The translations under genes were made by a program, and so were the position numbers. Below are positions 50,570 through 62,180 of a stretch of DNA of 64,000 bases, piece after piece. Below the pieces are notes generated by a model. It had not been told where the DNA came from and searched no databases. It was given only the letters and a program-made list of their open reading frames with translations. Location of the stretch: assembly GCF_000972845.2 (NCBI RefSeq), contig NC_040032.1, positions 2,809,073 through 2,873,072 on the forward strand, given 5' to 3'. Numbering within the stretch: the first letter of the stretch is position 1; every line of letters begins with the position of its first letter. The DNA is from Larimichthys crocea (taxonomy: Eukaryota > Chordata > Actinopteri > Sciaenidae).

Positions 50570-52683
50570 CCAGATATACAGTGAGTTGTTGAAATGGTGC
50601 AACTAGTTTAAAAATACATGTGTTTAAGCTTAGGTACGTAGAGGCTAAATTTGTCCATGTAAAACAGATTCCTTTTTCAGCTGACAGCTTAGTGATGACA
50701 ACAACATTAAGCTAGCAAGTCTGTTTATTATTTATATGAATACATATAATGGTATTTATTCAGTTTTGGAAACTCCACGATCTCTAAAAAGCTTCAGCGT
50801 TAGGAATCGTCTCTTTTGTAGGTTGTTACTAAGGGTCAGACTTGTACTTGCTGCAGCAGTAAACTGGGCTACATTACATACAAGAGTCTACTTACATGGC
50901 TCATTGCTTTCCAGTTATTAGTCAGATCTCATGTATCCTCGTGAAAATGGAGATAACAAGCAAAAAATGTTTGATTGGAAATTGTCCCACAACGTTAATA
51001 CAATTTGTTTATGTTTATATTACATTCAATTGTGAGCTTTAAGTTATTACTTACGGACCTCAGCAGGAATGCCTCAGTCTTGACTGCATGACTGCCATGC
51101 CAACAATGATAGCAAAGCACACCCTCTCATGTAATATTGCTTAAATGCAGAACTCCGACTAGAACTATTTTAATATCATAGTTCTGTCGGGTCCCTTTTA
51201 AAGCTTAATCCTTTAATTTAAAGCATAATTCGGATTGACATAAATATTGGATTTTATACTACTGTATATAAGGGAACCAACTTGACTAATGAGCTCTACG
51301 CATGAAGAAGTAATTCATTTTTCTGCTTGCACCCGTCTGCCCTGAGCTGCTGACCCTGGTTCGATGCTTTGGGAGTTGAGCGTCTCTTAATCTCAACAGC
51401 ACTCACCTTGCCAACCTAACAAAGGCCCCTCATACTCCACACTCAGATTTCAGGTTTCGTACGTGATAATAACTGGACTGCCACATTGGCAGGCTCTGTT
51501 GTTCTCCACCATTAAAATCACTAGTGGCCTCCCTGGCAGCGGTTAACAGGTTCTAACATAGAGAACAGACTGTTTAAAGATCTCTCTATGGTCAGACTGT
51601 CTCTACTGCTTCTTTGTTGCTGTAACATTTTGGCTTTTAGGCTTCACACTTTGTAATCATTGGCCAGACTTAAATTTGATGTTGCTGTCACTCTGCCCAG
51701 ACAGGGGAAAATAGTCTATTTTGGAGTTTTTAGGATTTTTGTGGACATGTGGGAGCTGTACAGTGTGACTGTGCAAGACCACCAGTGCAAAGAATTAGTG
51801 TGAACATTTTTAAACGCCAGAATACACTTCCGACAAAATGCAGATAATATTAGCTAGCATTGCCTACTTACAGTAAGATTTGCATGGTCAGTATGCTGGT
51901 CTGCCCGACACCATGGTTGTCTTGACAACTGCTGAGTGCGGAGACTTTTTGGGCCCCAAACATTTCTTTCATGTCGCCCAGAAAATAATTTCTAATGGCT
52001 TGATGATTATCTGACCTTCAATTTAGAGTTGCTTTCTGGTCAGACTTTCCAACTGTTTTTTTTTTTTGCTGTTTTTTGCAGCACCTCCATGTCCCAATGC
52101 TATAGCTAAGGTTCTAAAAATAACACAGATCTCAGTTTTTCATTTCATGCAACACGTTCATATTTTGAGGAGTAATGAGCCTCTGGGAGCTGCTTTTTTG
52201 GGCTTGTTTTTATCTTTACATTTGTTGCTTTTTCTCTGATGTGACGGGGAAAAAAAATCAGTTTTCTTTGCCATACGATCTACTTTTTTAATCAGCTTCT
52301 GTTTTCTATATCTTTTCTCTGAAATTTATTGTTTTGGGTATCTGTAGCCTGTGCTGTGACTCAAAACAGTATTCTAGTGCATTCAGGTCACTCTCTCTAT
52401 TCATTGTTTAGTTATTTGGTCATTGAGTTTTCACCTATCATTCTGAGAAGTTAGTTCTTCCAATGTAACTAATAAAACCAAGAAAATAGCCATGGAAAAG
52501 TTTGTCACATATTTGTGAAGTAGAACAATGATCACCACCCTGTGGATAGAAAATTATCTTGGACTTGACTTTAAGATTGGTGAAGCAGTTCTCCATATAG
52601 AGCAGGCCTGGACCCAACAATACCCACATTGAGCAAGCACTTGGCAACAGCAGCAAGGAGAAAAACTTTTTTGGTGAAACAAA
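50570..52683. other. Non-coding background, 50.6-52.7 kb
   Basis: AT-rich sequence without a recognised gene. It may hold unrecognised retroelement debris, since it sits between two retroelement fragments. The minus-strand frame at 52438-52656 has no assignable motif. Confidence 0.5.
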
Positions 52684-52850
52684 TCAGTTCATTTCCAGAA
52701 TAAGCCATATGTCTATTTGGCATGTCACAAGAATATGTACTTGGACCTTATTTTTATTCATATGATTGATTTTTCACATTGAACTTTTCATTTTTAAACA
52801 CAGCTGACTAATATGTATGCAGATGACACAATTCTTTACTATTCAGTAGG
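52684..52850 (+). pseudogene. Non-LTR retrotransposon reverse-transcriptase fragment (relic)
   Basis: Three blocks of a LINE-type reverse transcriptase occur in the expected order. FQNKPYVYL near 52693-52719 corresponds to the usual '(L/F)SNRxQYVYL' block. SQEYVLGPYF near 52724-52753 corresponds to 'PQGSVLGPLLF'. NMYADDTILYYS at 52810-52845 is the catalytic YADD box. The spacing between the second and third blocks is about 89 nt, as in real elements. The blocks are in different frames with stops and deletions between them, so the relic is dead. Clade (L2/CR1-like, Rex-like or other) cannot be decided from this much sequence. Confidence 0.75.
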
Positions 52851-55120
52851 AATGACACTTGAAAACTCATTCGCTATCAGTTGTGGGGTCATAATGAGGT
52901 GGTATTTGTTGGGTGTGATGATCACTGAGGTCATTTAGCTGCCTATGTAAAGTGAACTGTTTTCTTACTTTATTTTCCTTCCGTGGAACAGCCCAGTTCA
53001 ACAAAACAACAAAACAGTTCCAGATTGAGCACCAGATGAGAGATGACAGGATCATTTACACCATAAACTACCAACTACCCTAATTGGTACTGTAGTTTAT
53101 GGTTGGTACCAAAGAGGGTAGTTGGTACCATCTATCCTCTTTGGTACCAACTTTTGTACCACTAACGTAATTCAGTCTGTGTACCTAACTAAGTCAAGTA
53201 CGAGTTGCGATCAGCATTGTCTAGAAATCATTTCAGCCAAATATGCTGTCTATTTTACTTAAATATTTAGGAAGTGCAAACTGTCTGCTGGTTAGGCTTA
53301 GACTGTTATTGGTATGTGATATGTTTTTAATTATGCATTTTTAAATTGAGTCATCTTTAATTTATGAGATATACAGATAACTCCCTGGAGTGGTGAATGG
53401 CATTAAAGGAAGCAAACAGCACAGACTGAAGAAAGTGTGGAGCCTCCGACAGTACATATCCAACATGATTTATTATGCAAAACAAGCCTAAACCTATCTG
53501 TGTGATACTGTATTTGTTTTCCAGCCATTCCATGCATAGCACAGTTAATTACAGTGCTTGTATTAATGAGCATCTTCTATTAATCCGACAGAGTGTTACA
53601 TAAATAGTCGCAACCTTGTAGCGTAGCTAACAGGGCCTGATCACAATGTGTAAAACTAACACTAAATTTATCATACAATAATGCACATACACAGTAACAG
53701 TTACACACATACACACAAACACAAGTTTGCACAGACCTTGCTGACTTAAGAGATTTATAGGTGATTTTGCACCCAGTCCATGAAGCATGTTAGATTCTAT
53801 TCCCACAGGGCACTTTAATTAACACGTTAAATATTACAACATGGTGCAATATTAATGTCTCGCACATAGTGCTACCCGCCTTTCTTCCGCTTCATCGTGT
53901 ATGGGTAAATGCTGACTATGTGTGTGCATGTGTGTGTTTAAGTGCATGCACATAGAATATGTCTGTGTGTGTTTGTATATAAATGGATTTCTTTCAATAT
54001 TCAAACTAACGAGGCGCTGGAAACACATCTACAGTGACAGCCAACTGCCAAAAGCACTGCAAAAATGTTGATTGATTTTTGTTTTCTAATTTTGTTTTGG
54101 CACTTGTAAAAAAGGTGGCATTGTGTCTTGGGATGGAATGATAGATGCTTCTGGAGAACATTCTGTGAAATAACAATACAGTCCATATCCAAGGCCTTCA
54201 AACAGCTCTAATAACACGTTTTCCCAATTGAGCCTTCGTTAGCTGATTGTCTTTGTTGATCCGGCATCAGCAGCAAAGATACACAAGCTGTTGACAGCAG
54301 GCGCAGCCAAGTACTATGAGTCGAATATCCAAAAATATACCAGGTCAACTATTAGATAAAAATAGATAGTAGTTTGGAGCGTGACTGGAGAAATGACTGT
54401 ACTTTCTTCACAGTGGCTTATTTTTTTTATTTCTTTTTACCTCCACTCTGCTTCTTGGGTTTCAACTTATTAGATTCTATTTTGAACTGATAAACTGTAA
54501 CGTTTTGGTCTGTATCTTGTCAACTTTCAAGAAAGCATTCAAACAATAAAAATGCATCCCGAATGCCAATATTCTAAAGCTTACATGGCTCAATGGAATT
54601 CTTTATTCACAAAGCGACAGACACCTTATTATCTGTATAAAGTACAGTGTTCAAGCAGCTTTCCAAAAGCTCTTTGTTTGTTTGAATAATGACACTAAAA
54701 TAAGTTTACATCAGGGAACAAAGCAGCTGCGTTTGTCTTCATCAAAAGGACACAGAGTATTAAGAGTTCCTCCTCTTTATTGATTTTTAAATGAAATTTT
54801 AGGCAAAATAAGCTGTAAAAAAAGTGTCTATTGATTTTGTCTAACTCAATTCAAGATCATTAGATAGACCTTGAGGAGAGATTAAGAAAGAAGTACACTC
54901 AGCTCCGTCTCAACACACTAAAGAGAAAAATGCATCTTTCACAACACCAACACTTCAGATGTGTTTAACACAGCTGTAATTTGCACATCACATCTTTAAC
55001 AGCAGCGAGCTAATGGACTTGGGTTGTGACTCCTCTAACTAGAACTGTTGTTCCCTTCATTTGCAACAACACATTGTACAAACAGGTGATAAATGATCCT
55101 GATGGCTTGAAATTTGGTCA
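52851..55120. other. Non-coding background, 52.9-55.1 kb
   Basis: Apart from the GGTACC-containing hairpin pair at 53060-53150 there is no recognised feature. The sequence is AT-rich with short CA/TG-rich patches (about 53690-53720 and 53920-53980). Confidence 0.55.
53060..53150. repeat. Two adjacent perfect inverted repeats
   Basis: Hairpin 1: accataaactac at 53060-53071 pairs with 53092-53103 (12 bp, 20-nt loop). Hairpin 2: ttggtaccaaagagg at 53103-53117 pairs with 53136-53150 (15 bp, 18-nt loop). GGTAC motifs recur five times across the region. The two stems abut at base 53103, so the locus could fold as a double cruciform or be the remnant of a foldback or short inverted-repeat element. 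Confidence 0.9.
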
Positions 55121-55129
55121 TGAGGAACA

Positions 55130-55400
55130 TTGGAAATGTTGGCCATTCACAGGTAAATGATTCAAATCAATGCAAATGATTAGTCACATCATAAATCATG
55201 ATGCCAGTGATGCTTTCATCACTAAATGAAGGCTTTTAGTAATTAAAATAAAATAAAAAGTTTTCAGGATGCCCATTATCCTACATGTGACTGATATATT
55301 ATGCAGTCTGAGTGTACCACTGACATAATTACTGACTTTTTCAGCATTTAATTATAATGGCTTGATAAATGTATTAATTAAATTTGCATTTAAATGATAC
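55130..55400. promoter_or_regulatory. Possible conserved non-coding element, TAATTA-rich
   Basis: Three TAATTA cores lie within 55 bp (55326-55331, 55349-55354, 55375-55380), followed by ttaaatttgcatttaaatg with an octamer-like atttgcat. The sequence is AT-rich but not simple. This resembles vertebrate developmental enhancers, but constraint cannot be shown from one sequence. Confidence 0.2.
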
Positions 55401-55639
55401 ATAATAAATCAAAGAGGAAAAAACATACTTTCAAAAATCATTTTCTATTCTGTTTTTAATTGATAAATTATTAGAACTTACCAACTATCTTAAAAGGCCT
55501 TTAAATGTATTTTTGAAATTGCATTTATTTAATATGCATGCCTACCCTGTGTGTGTCTGTTAATGTTTTTAATTTGCTATAAAAAAAGGTTGGTTATTTA
55601 AATTTGCATTTTAATGTTCGTCATAATCTAAATCTTAAT

Positions 55640-55705
55640 GTAAAGTGCCATTAATTCCCTTTGTATATGAAATGTGCTGTACAAATAAACTTACCTTATT
55701 CAGTC
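55640..55705 (+). mobile_element. Retroelement 3' tail-like segment
   Basis: tatgaaatgtgctgtacaaa followed by AATAAA (55684-55689) and cttaccttatt matches the 'gaaatgtgctatacaaataaagttgccttg' type of 3' end shared by many fish LINE/SINE elements. Only the tail is recognisable. Confidence 0.5.
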
Positions 55706-58700
55706 TTACAATATATTTGCCTCCTAAAATATTTAGTTTTTTAATGAAAAGACAGCTCTAAGTCATTTCAATATGCCAAAATGTCATGTGTTGCTATTAC
55801 CTGTCTATTCTGTTCACTTCTGTTTTGTTCTTTGTGTTCCTCTGAGATATGTCCTTATAGCACACACGTGATGGAGGGAGGAGAGGAAGCTAGCAGATAA
55901 CAGAACACACCCCAGTTTAAACATGCATTGTATTAAAATGCCTTCAGCTATCAGCATGCTATAAACGTACATAAAACTATTTTACAGTCTCTAGTTAATA
56001 ACTATTTACAAATGTGAGTTCTATTGGTTGTATTTGTTTATCATATGTCTCAAATGAATAACAATGGGGCAGTGTGGAATATGAGAGATGATGAAACTTA
56101 CAGTAATGAACCTAAATCCCACAGCAAACATAAAAGGCATATTAGAGGCTCCCTGTGGCCTAATATGCCTAACAAAGATATTGAATGTATTTCTTTGCTC
56201 ATAAAACATTTGCAGTGCTGGTTTAATTAAATATTTGGCAAACTTACTTTGTTTACATCCATGCTGTTATTCCCTGCCTTTCACTGGTGCAGTGCTACCA
56301 ACTAGAAATAGTGCGAAACTGATGGACGTCATGTGTACTACAGTATGCATTTGCATTTGCATGGCATGAATGTTTAAGCCATCACCAATCTGCTTGTGCG
56401 TATACACTGCATATATGTCATTTTGTGTGCGTTAATGAACCAATACACATGGACTGCCTCCTTAAAACATTGTTGCTAGTCATAATCTCCGACAGAAATT
56501 ACAATTAGTCTTCCCTTTTTGCAGTCAAACAAACTGTCAAAGGGATTTTTTAAATTAATTGTTAATAGTTTTTTATCATCAGAAGAGAGGAAATTGGTCT
56601 TTCTTCCTTTGTTCCCATGGCCTTTAAAGGAACATGCTGGTGTGTTTGACTGACAGCGGAGCCGGCAGGCTGAGCCCCAGCAGGGGCATTGGAGAGACAA
56701 AGTAAGCTGGATAAGATAGCTTGCAAGTCATGGCAAGGGGAAAACATTTGTAATGAAGCGTGAGGACCACACCAGCATTACAAATAACCAGCTTTTAAAC
56801 TAACTAAAATAACTTTTAAACTGTTGTAAAGTGCTGCAGCTAACTAGCCAATTAGCTGTCACGCCTGCAAGTAGTCTGTGGTCCTCTGACATTACTTCTT
56901 TGAAGTCTTCAAATTGATTATTTAAAGATAAGTAAGTTTCTCTTTTTTGGGTTGTGATTTTTGTTTTTATGTCAAAAGGAGTTCATAGGACATATGATTT
57001 ACACTGCAGATATGTATGCTTATTTTAGTTAGACTTTAAGGGCCACTTAAGATACAGACAGACTGAGAAAATCGGGGAAAATGTCGCCTCCAATTGTTTA
57101 TGACATCTACAACCGAAAAGACGGATGAATAGCTCAGCAGCTCTCAAATCTCAAAGCTTCCGATTCTATAATTGTTGTTGTTGGCCCTCTGCTGACGTGT
57201 CTGCCGTACTGTATATTAACAAGCTTGCTGTATCTATTGTGTGACTTTCATCGCACAGCAGGACTTCAGGTAATGTTTGCTTTGGTTCACTTCACAGAGA
57301 AAAGAGAACACATTAAAAGTCCGTTTACTAATCTTGTCAATGCGATAGTGGCTCCAGGACACAGCTGAAGCTGGATCAGCCTTTTGTGCACAAAGGCTTG
57401 TACCATTGTTTGCTCCACAATGCCTGGCAGTGTGCATCATTCAGCTGTGTTGCTGAGGAAATCATCCTAGCTTGTGGTAACAATGGCGATACACACAGCC
57501 GATCTGATTGCAGTGCAGGAGCGTTGGCTTTCATCTGTAATGCTGGAGAACAGATCATGTAGCCGGAGCTCTTATCTTAAAGATAGATGCTGACAGCCAA
57601 CACAAGTTTCCTGCACTTTGCCCTGTTTTTTTTCTCCTCCTAGCTCTTAATCTTTTATTTCCTCTTTTGGCCCTTCCTCGAATTACCGTTGTTCTTTTGC
57701 CCTGTACTTTCCACCTGTCTCTGCACCTCGTTATGCTTTATGGTCCTCCTCAGCCTACAAGGTGGCTTTTCGTATCCATGATTTCTGTGACTACCTTTTA
57801 TTCCCTTTACCTATCCTCCCCCTTTTTGTTTCCTCAATCTACCCAGCCCACCTTCCATCGTTTTTTCCCACACCCTCTAACCTCTCTCTCCCTCTGCCTC
57901 ATTCCCCCCTCTTTTCTTACCTTATTTAATATCTTCACCTCCTCCAACACCCTTTATCACCTCTACCTTACACTTCCATCCACACTTCTCATCCACCCAT
58001 TGTTTTATCAGTCTGTTCATCGCATTGCTCGGGCCAGCTACAAGAGCCAAATGTAGCCCCCCCATCGCCTGATCTTGAGAAGATAACTGATCCCACTGAT
58101 GCTATTTTAAGCCTGTCATGCATACTCTCCCTCCTCTTCTCTTCCTTGGAGAGCTGGCAGCCACAAAGAGGGACATGAAACATGCATTCTTCCCTCACAA
58201 CCAGACTTTCTCTTCCTGATTGTGACTTTGAAATCAGTATAATTAACTGTATTGTCAGGGGATGAGCCACTCTAACAGAAATAGATTTCTCTCCATATGC
58301 CGTTGCTAAAAAGATGATTTAATTGTCTTGAAGTTTTGTCAGAGGACTTAAAGTAGGTAGAAGACAAGTTTTTTTTGTGGTTAATGTGGATTTTTTTTAA
58401 CCAGTGTTCTGCATAATTCACTGAGAAAGAAAAAAAAGTCATCTCCTATGCCTGATTAGTCCGGTGCTCTGCGAACAGAACCCTCATAGACTTTAATAGA
58501 CATTACCTTCATGATAAGTGCCTCAGGTGTAATAGCATTTCTTTATGAAGATTGGGACAGCAGAGATTGAAATAATTATCTTGGCCAGGAAGGTACATGA
58601 GTCATATAGTGTTTGGTCTTTGTCTGAATTTAATAATTCCCTTTGTAATATTAGTCAACATAATGAGACCTTCATTTTACAAAGACCAGACCGTGCTTTC

Positions 58701-59505
58701 TGCTGCAAGCTTTTCCATCTCTATCCATCGTGTTCTCTCTAGCTCTTTTTAATATTTTTTTCATGACTGACTCGCCGTCCTAGCATAAAGGCTTCAAAAG
58801 TCCTAAAGCATTGTCGGTTTCAGAGTGGGAAAACCTTGAACCTTCACAGACTTGCCAAAAGTAGAACTGTGCCCCTACTACATATTACATATTATTATTA
58901 TTTTTGCTCCCATTTTCATGGGTTCAACTAAAGATAAGACTATGCACACAAAAGGTTTATTTTCAAAACTCAAATTCTCATATGTTAAAATATGTGTTAG
59001 TGAGCACTTCTCTCTTTATGCCAAGATAATGCATTTACCTGACAGGTGTGGCATTTCCCCCTCCTGATGACTTCGCCTCCTGGAGAAAAAAGGGGTATCT
59101 GGAGCTATGTAAAATATCCATAGTTCAATGCCTAATAAATGTCTTTTGTCATATAAAGCTGCACATTTTAGAGTGTCTTTTTATTGTGACCAGTCCACGC
59201 CACACCTGTGAATAATCCTGCTGTTCAGTCAGAATCTTGATATGCCACAGCAGTCAGGTGGATGGATTCTCTTGGCAAAGTGCTCACCAACACGGAGTTT
59301 AACAAATGTGTGAAGTCAATCTGAGAGAAGTAAGCCTTTAGTGTGCATAGAAGTCTGAGATTGTTGAGATCAACTCATGAAAATGGTTTACATTTTTCAC
59401 ATTAAAAAATGATTTAATAAAGATTATTGTCAGTATGTGGACTTAATTTGCTTTATATTTAACAGTTTAGCTCTATTAGCATGAGCCTTTTAGGTTTTCA
59501 CTATG
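55706..59505. other. Non-coding background, 55.7-59.5 kb
   Basis: A long pyrimidine-rich tract at about 57590-58040 produces a spurious 129-codon frame full of Ser, Leu, Pro and Phe. Complex non-repetitive stretches at about 58100-58320 and 58440-58620 may be regulatory. No gene was recognised. Confidence 0.6.
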
Positions 59506-59560
59506 TTGAGCTGCCATGTTTCTACAGTAGCACCAAATGGACAAACCAAACAAGACTAGA
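59506..59560 (+). mobile_element. Short teleost interspersed repeat, copy 2 (fragment)
   Basis: gagctgccatgtttctacag, tagcaccaaatggac and aaaccaaacaag match the core of the element at 40224-40480 in the same orientation. Only the 55-bp core survives. Confidence 0.55.
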
Positions 59561-61711
59561 TCAGGTGTTTTTTTACACAGCCAATGTAGTTTTCACTATG
59601 TGCTGGTAACGAGGAGATAAGGCAAGGCAGTTGTGATCACTACACGGATAGATTCCTGCACATGACGTAAACCTAAAGGAGCTGTGTGTACAACGTGACA
59701 GAGTACTTTGTAGTATGTAAGTGCATAAGCTTGGGCTTGGGTTTTTATGGACTTTACTCACCTCATTTCCAATCCTGCACTCACTCACCTGCCCAGCAGA
59801 TAGCATTGTCAACCTTTCCCCTTCACTCCAGATCACCTGATTTAATCATTTGCCCATACAGCTGCCTTTATTTCCTCACTGGCCTCTCAGTACTTACAGT
59901 GGGCAGTTTACACATGTTGATTGTCAGATTGCCCATCTTGCTCGAGCACTATAGCTGCTGTTTCCTGATTACCTTCTTGCCTTAACCTTCTTCTTGCCTT
60001 ATGTTATTTTGGCCAGCCTGCTATGTTCAGCCTGCAGGCTTTTTCTTTTTTTTTTTTTGTGGTCATATGTGATTCATATTTGTGTGTGACCAGTACAAAT
60101 CACTTGGAGTCTGATATTTAATTGTACTAATTTGTACATGTGGTCCTAAATCAGATACAAGCCTGTTTTTAGTTAGTCATATTGGAATTCATGCAACTTT
60201 TACTTTTTTACTCATTTGCCTGAATTGAATGTTTTCCCACATGATTCATCCAAAATAGCATAATCCTTGTTATCGTTTGCATGCAAATGTACTGTCTTCC
60301 CAGGCTTACGGTGTGAATGTGTCATCTAGTTAGTCTGCTCATGGATCCGAGTTCTATTGTGACATGTGACAAAAGAAAAACACCACGACTGTGTCTGAAT
60401 CGCTTTCTTCTTCAATCATTCACAACTTCTTATAGTAAAGACAACTGGGAGCAGTAAACTGAGTGTTTAGACGCTCGTCATTTTGTGTCATCACATACAT
60501 AGAATCAGGTATAAAATGGGACAAATTGCATTGTGACATTGTGAGCATAAAGTAGTGCACGTGCTAGGGACATGACAATTTGATACTCAGAATTTGGACA
60601 TTAAAAAATTGACTTAGACAAAATATAGTGTAGGGTAAGGGTAAAGTATAGAAATATAGTATTATACCACAACACTATACACAATAAATGGTGTGAAAAT
60701 AATTTTGGACACAGACCACAATTCACTTTTCTCCCTAAACATAACAAAAATAAAACTATCCCTGCAGATTACCACAACCTCCTTCTTAATACATGCAGTT
60801 GCAGGAATGTTGTATTATTCCAGTATGATCTAACCACAAAGGCTACAGCCAGTGACTAATAACACAACCACCCAAATAAACACTAATACAACATATCATC
60901 AGTGTTGCGCTTGTAGAGATTGGTATGAGCATGATGTCGTTTTACCGCTGAGATGGAGCTGATCATCTGCTCATCTGTGAGACATGAATTTTAAATGAAC
61001 AATCAATTTTTATATTGTTACTGTCTTTCCTGATGATGTGTGGAGCCCAGAGGATTAGTAACCACCACAGCAAAGGCTGATGGGATCTAGGAATAAATAG
61101 AAGTCTCAGTCGCTGTACAGAATGTCTTGTTTATTGGTTGTCGTCATACATTTTCAAAATTACTATATGCTTTGTATCTAAAGACTCTCAGATGATTTTT
61201 ACTGTCTCTAAAGGCAGACGTAATAACACCTGGAATACAAGGCAACTCTCACCACGGATGTTTTGGTAACATTCAGTTTGATTTCTAGAAGTCAACCTAC
61301 ATAGAATTTCAATCAGAAAAACTTTGATAGACAGGTTTTTATATAATTCCATAATTAGCAAAATAGTATTAATTATTATTTTCTGAATGATTCATGGTGA
61401 AAGAAGTATTTCCATCACCATACGCCTCTGGTGAGAATCACTCTGTTTTGCAGGAGCTCGGTCACTCTGCAGAGTTTTTATCTGATAATGTTATACACCT
61501 GTGGAGGAACAGCAGACACTATCAACACATTTGTGCTTATCTTTTTTTTTTTTTTTTTTTTTGCAAGTTTTCTTTTTTTCTGTTAAATATCAGATCTTTT
61601 TCCACAAGAATCTTTTTTCACAAGAACAGACTAAGTTAAATCTGTTATAAGTTTTGTATACCAACATGCTCACAATGTTTCTGAACCATTTTTTCTTTTT
61701 TTTCTTTTTAG
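59561..61711. other. Non-coding background, 59.6-61.7 kb
   Basis: AT-rich unique sequence with T-runs at about 60048-60058 and 61542-61562. No recognised gene or transposon. Confidence 0.6.
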
Positions 61712-61895
61712 TGTCAGAACAACAATAATCAAAACAGACGTCCTTTTTGTTTCGAAACAGTATGTGCCAGATCTACCATGGTGGTGTCAGAATAACGTGA
61801 TCTTTCCTCGTGTGGTTCGCAGGCTCATCAAAGGCAGGAGGAAAACAAGACGACTGCCTGCGGTCATGTACGCAGGCTCCACTAGCAGGACGTGA
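61712..61895 (+). other. Candidate terminal exon (60-codon open frame)
   Basis: A long pyrimidine tract and acceptor (cttttttttctttttag) end at 61711. The frame beginning at 61713 then stays open for 60 codons to TGA at 61893-61895, with segments such as YVPDLPWWCQNNVIFPRVVR and a basic RRLIKGRRKTRR. An AATAAA lies about 50 nt after the stop. CpG is more frequent here than in most of the window. The minus strand also has a stop-poor frame, so coding and strand are unproven, and no family is recognised. Confidence 0.22.
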
Positions 61896-62065
61896 CTATA
61901 ACTTCAGGAAAGAAAATCACACACTGTAGTCGAGCACTCGCAAAACAATAAACTGACAAACTCAATATCAGTTCACAGTCTGTTTTCCTTTTCATACATC
62001 ACATTTGACTTAAAACAAAATTTCAGTCATTTATCAATAAGATTTACATTATCTGTTCTTTTCAG

Positions 62066-62171
62066 GCCCAAAGAACCGAATATCATGTGCTCTGAAGGTG
62101 AAAACTTGTCAGCAAGATCTACAATCTTTCTCTCTGATGACAGACACATTATTCGTGGCTGCGTTGTGCAT
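62066..62171 (+). other. Candidate exon (106 nt)
   Basis: The acceptor tctgttcttttcag ends at 62065 and a donor-like gcat/gtaaag follows 62171. One frame is open throughout (starting PKEPNIMCSEGENLSARSTI, later DDRHIIRGCVV) and, if unspliced, continues to TGA at 62178-62180. The opposite strand carries a 69-codon ATG frame over 62027-62236. No homology is recognised. Confidence 0.18.
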
Positions 62172-62180
62172 GTAAAGTGA

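Noticed and set aside
57121..57180. tRNA-like match (aatagctcagcagctc followed by cttccgattcta)
   Set aside because: The A- and B-box resemblances are weak, the spacing is too short for a tRNA, and no acceptor stem pairs.
57667..58056. 129-codon Ser/Leu/Pro/Phe-rich open frame
   Set aside because: It lies in a pyrimidine-rich tract that naturally lacks stop codons on the plus strand; no motif is present.
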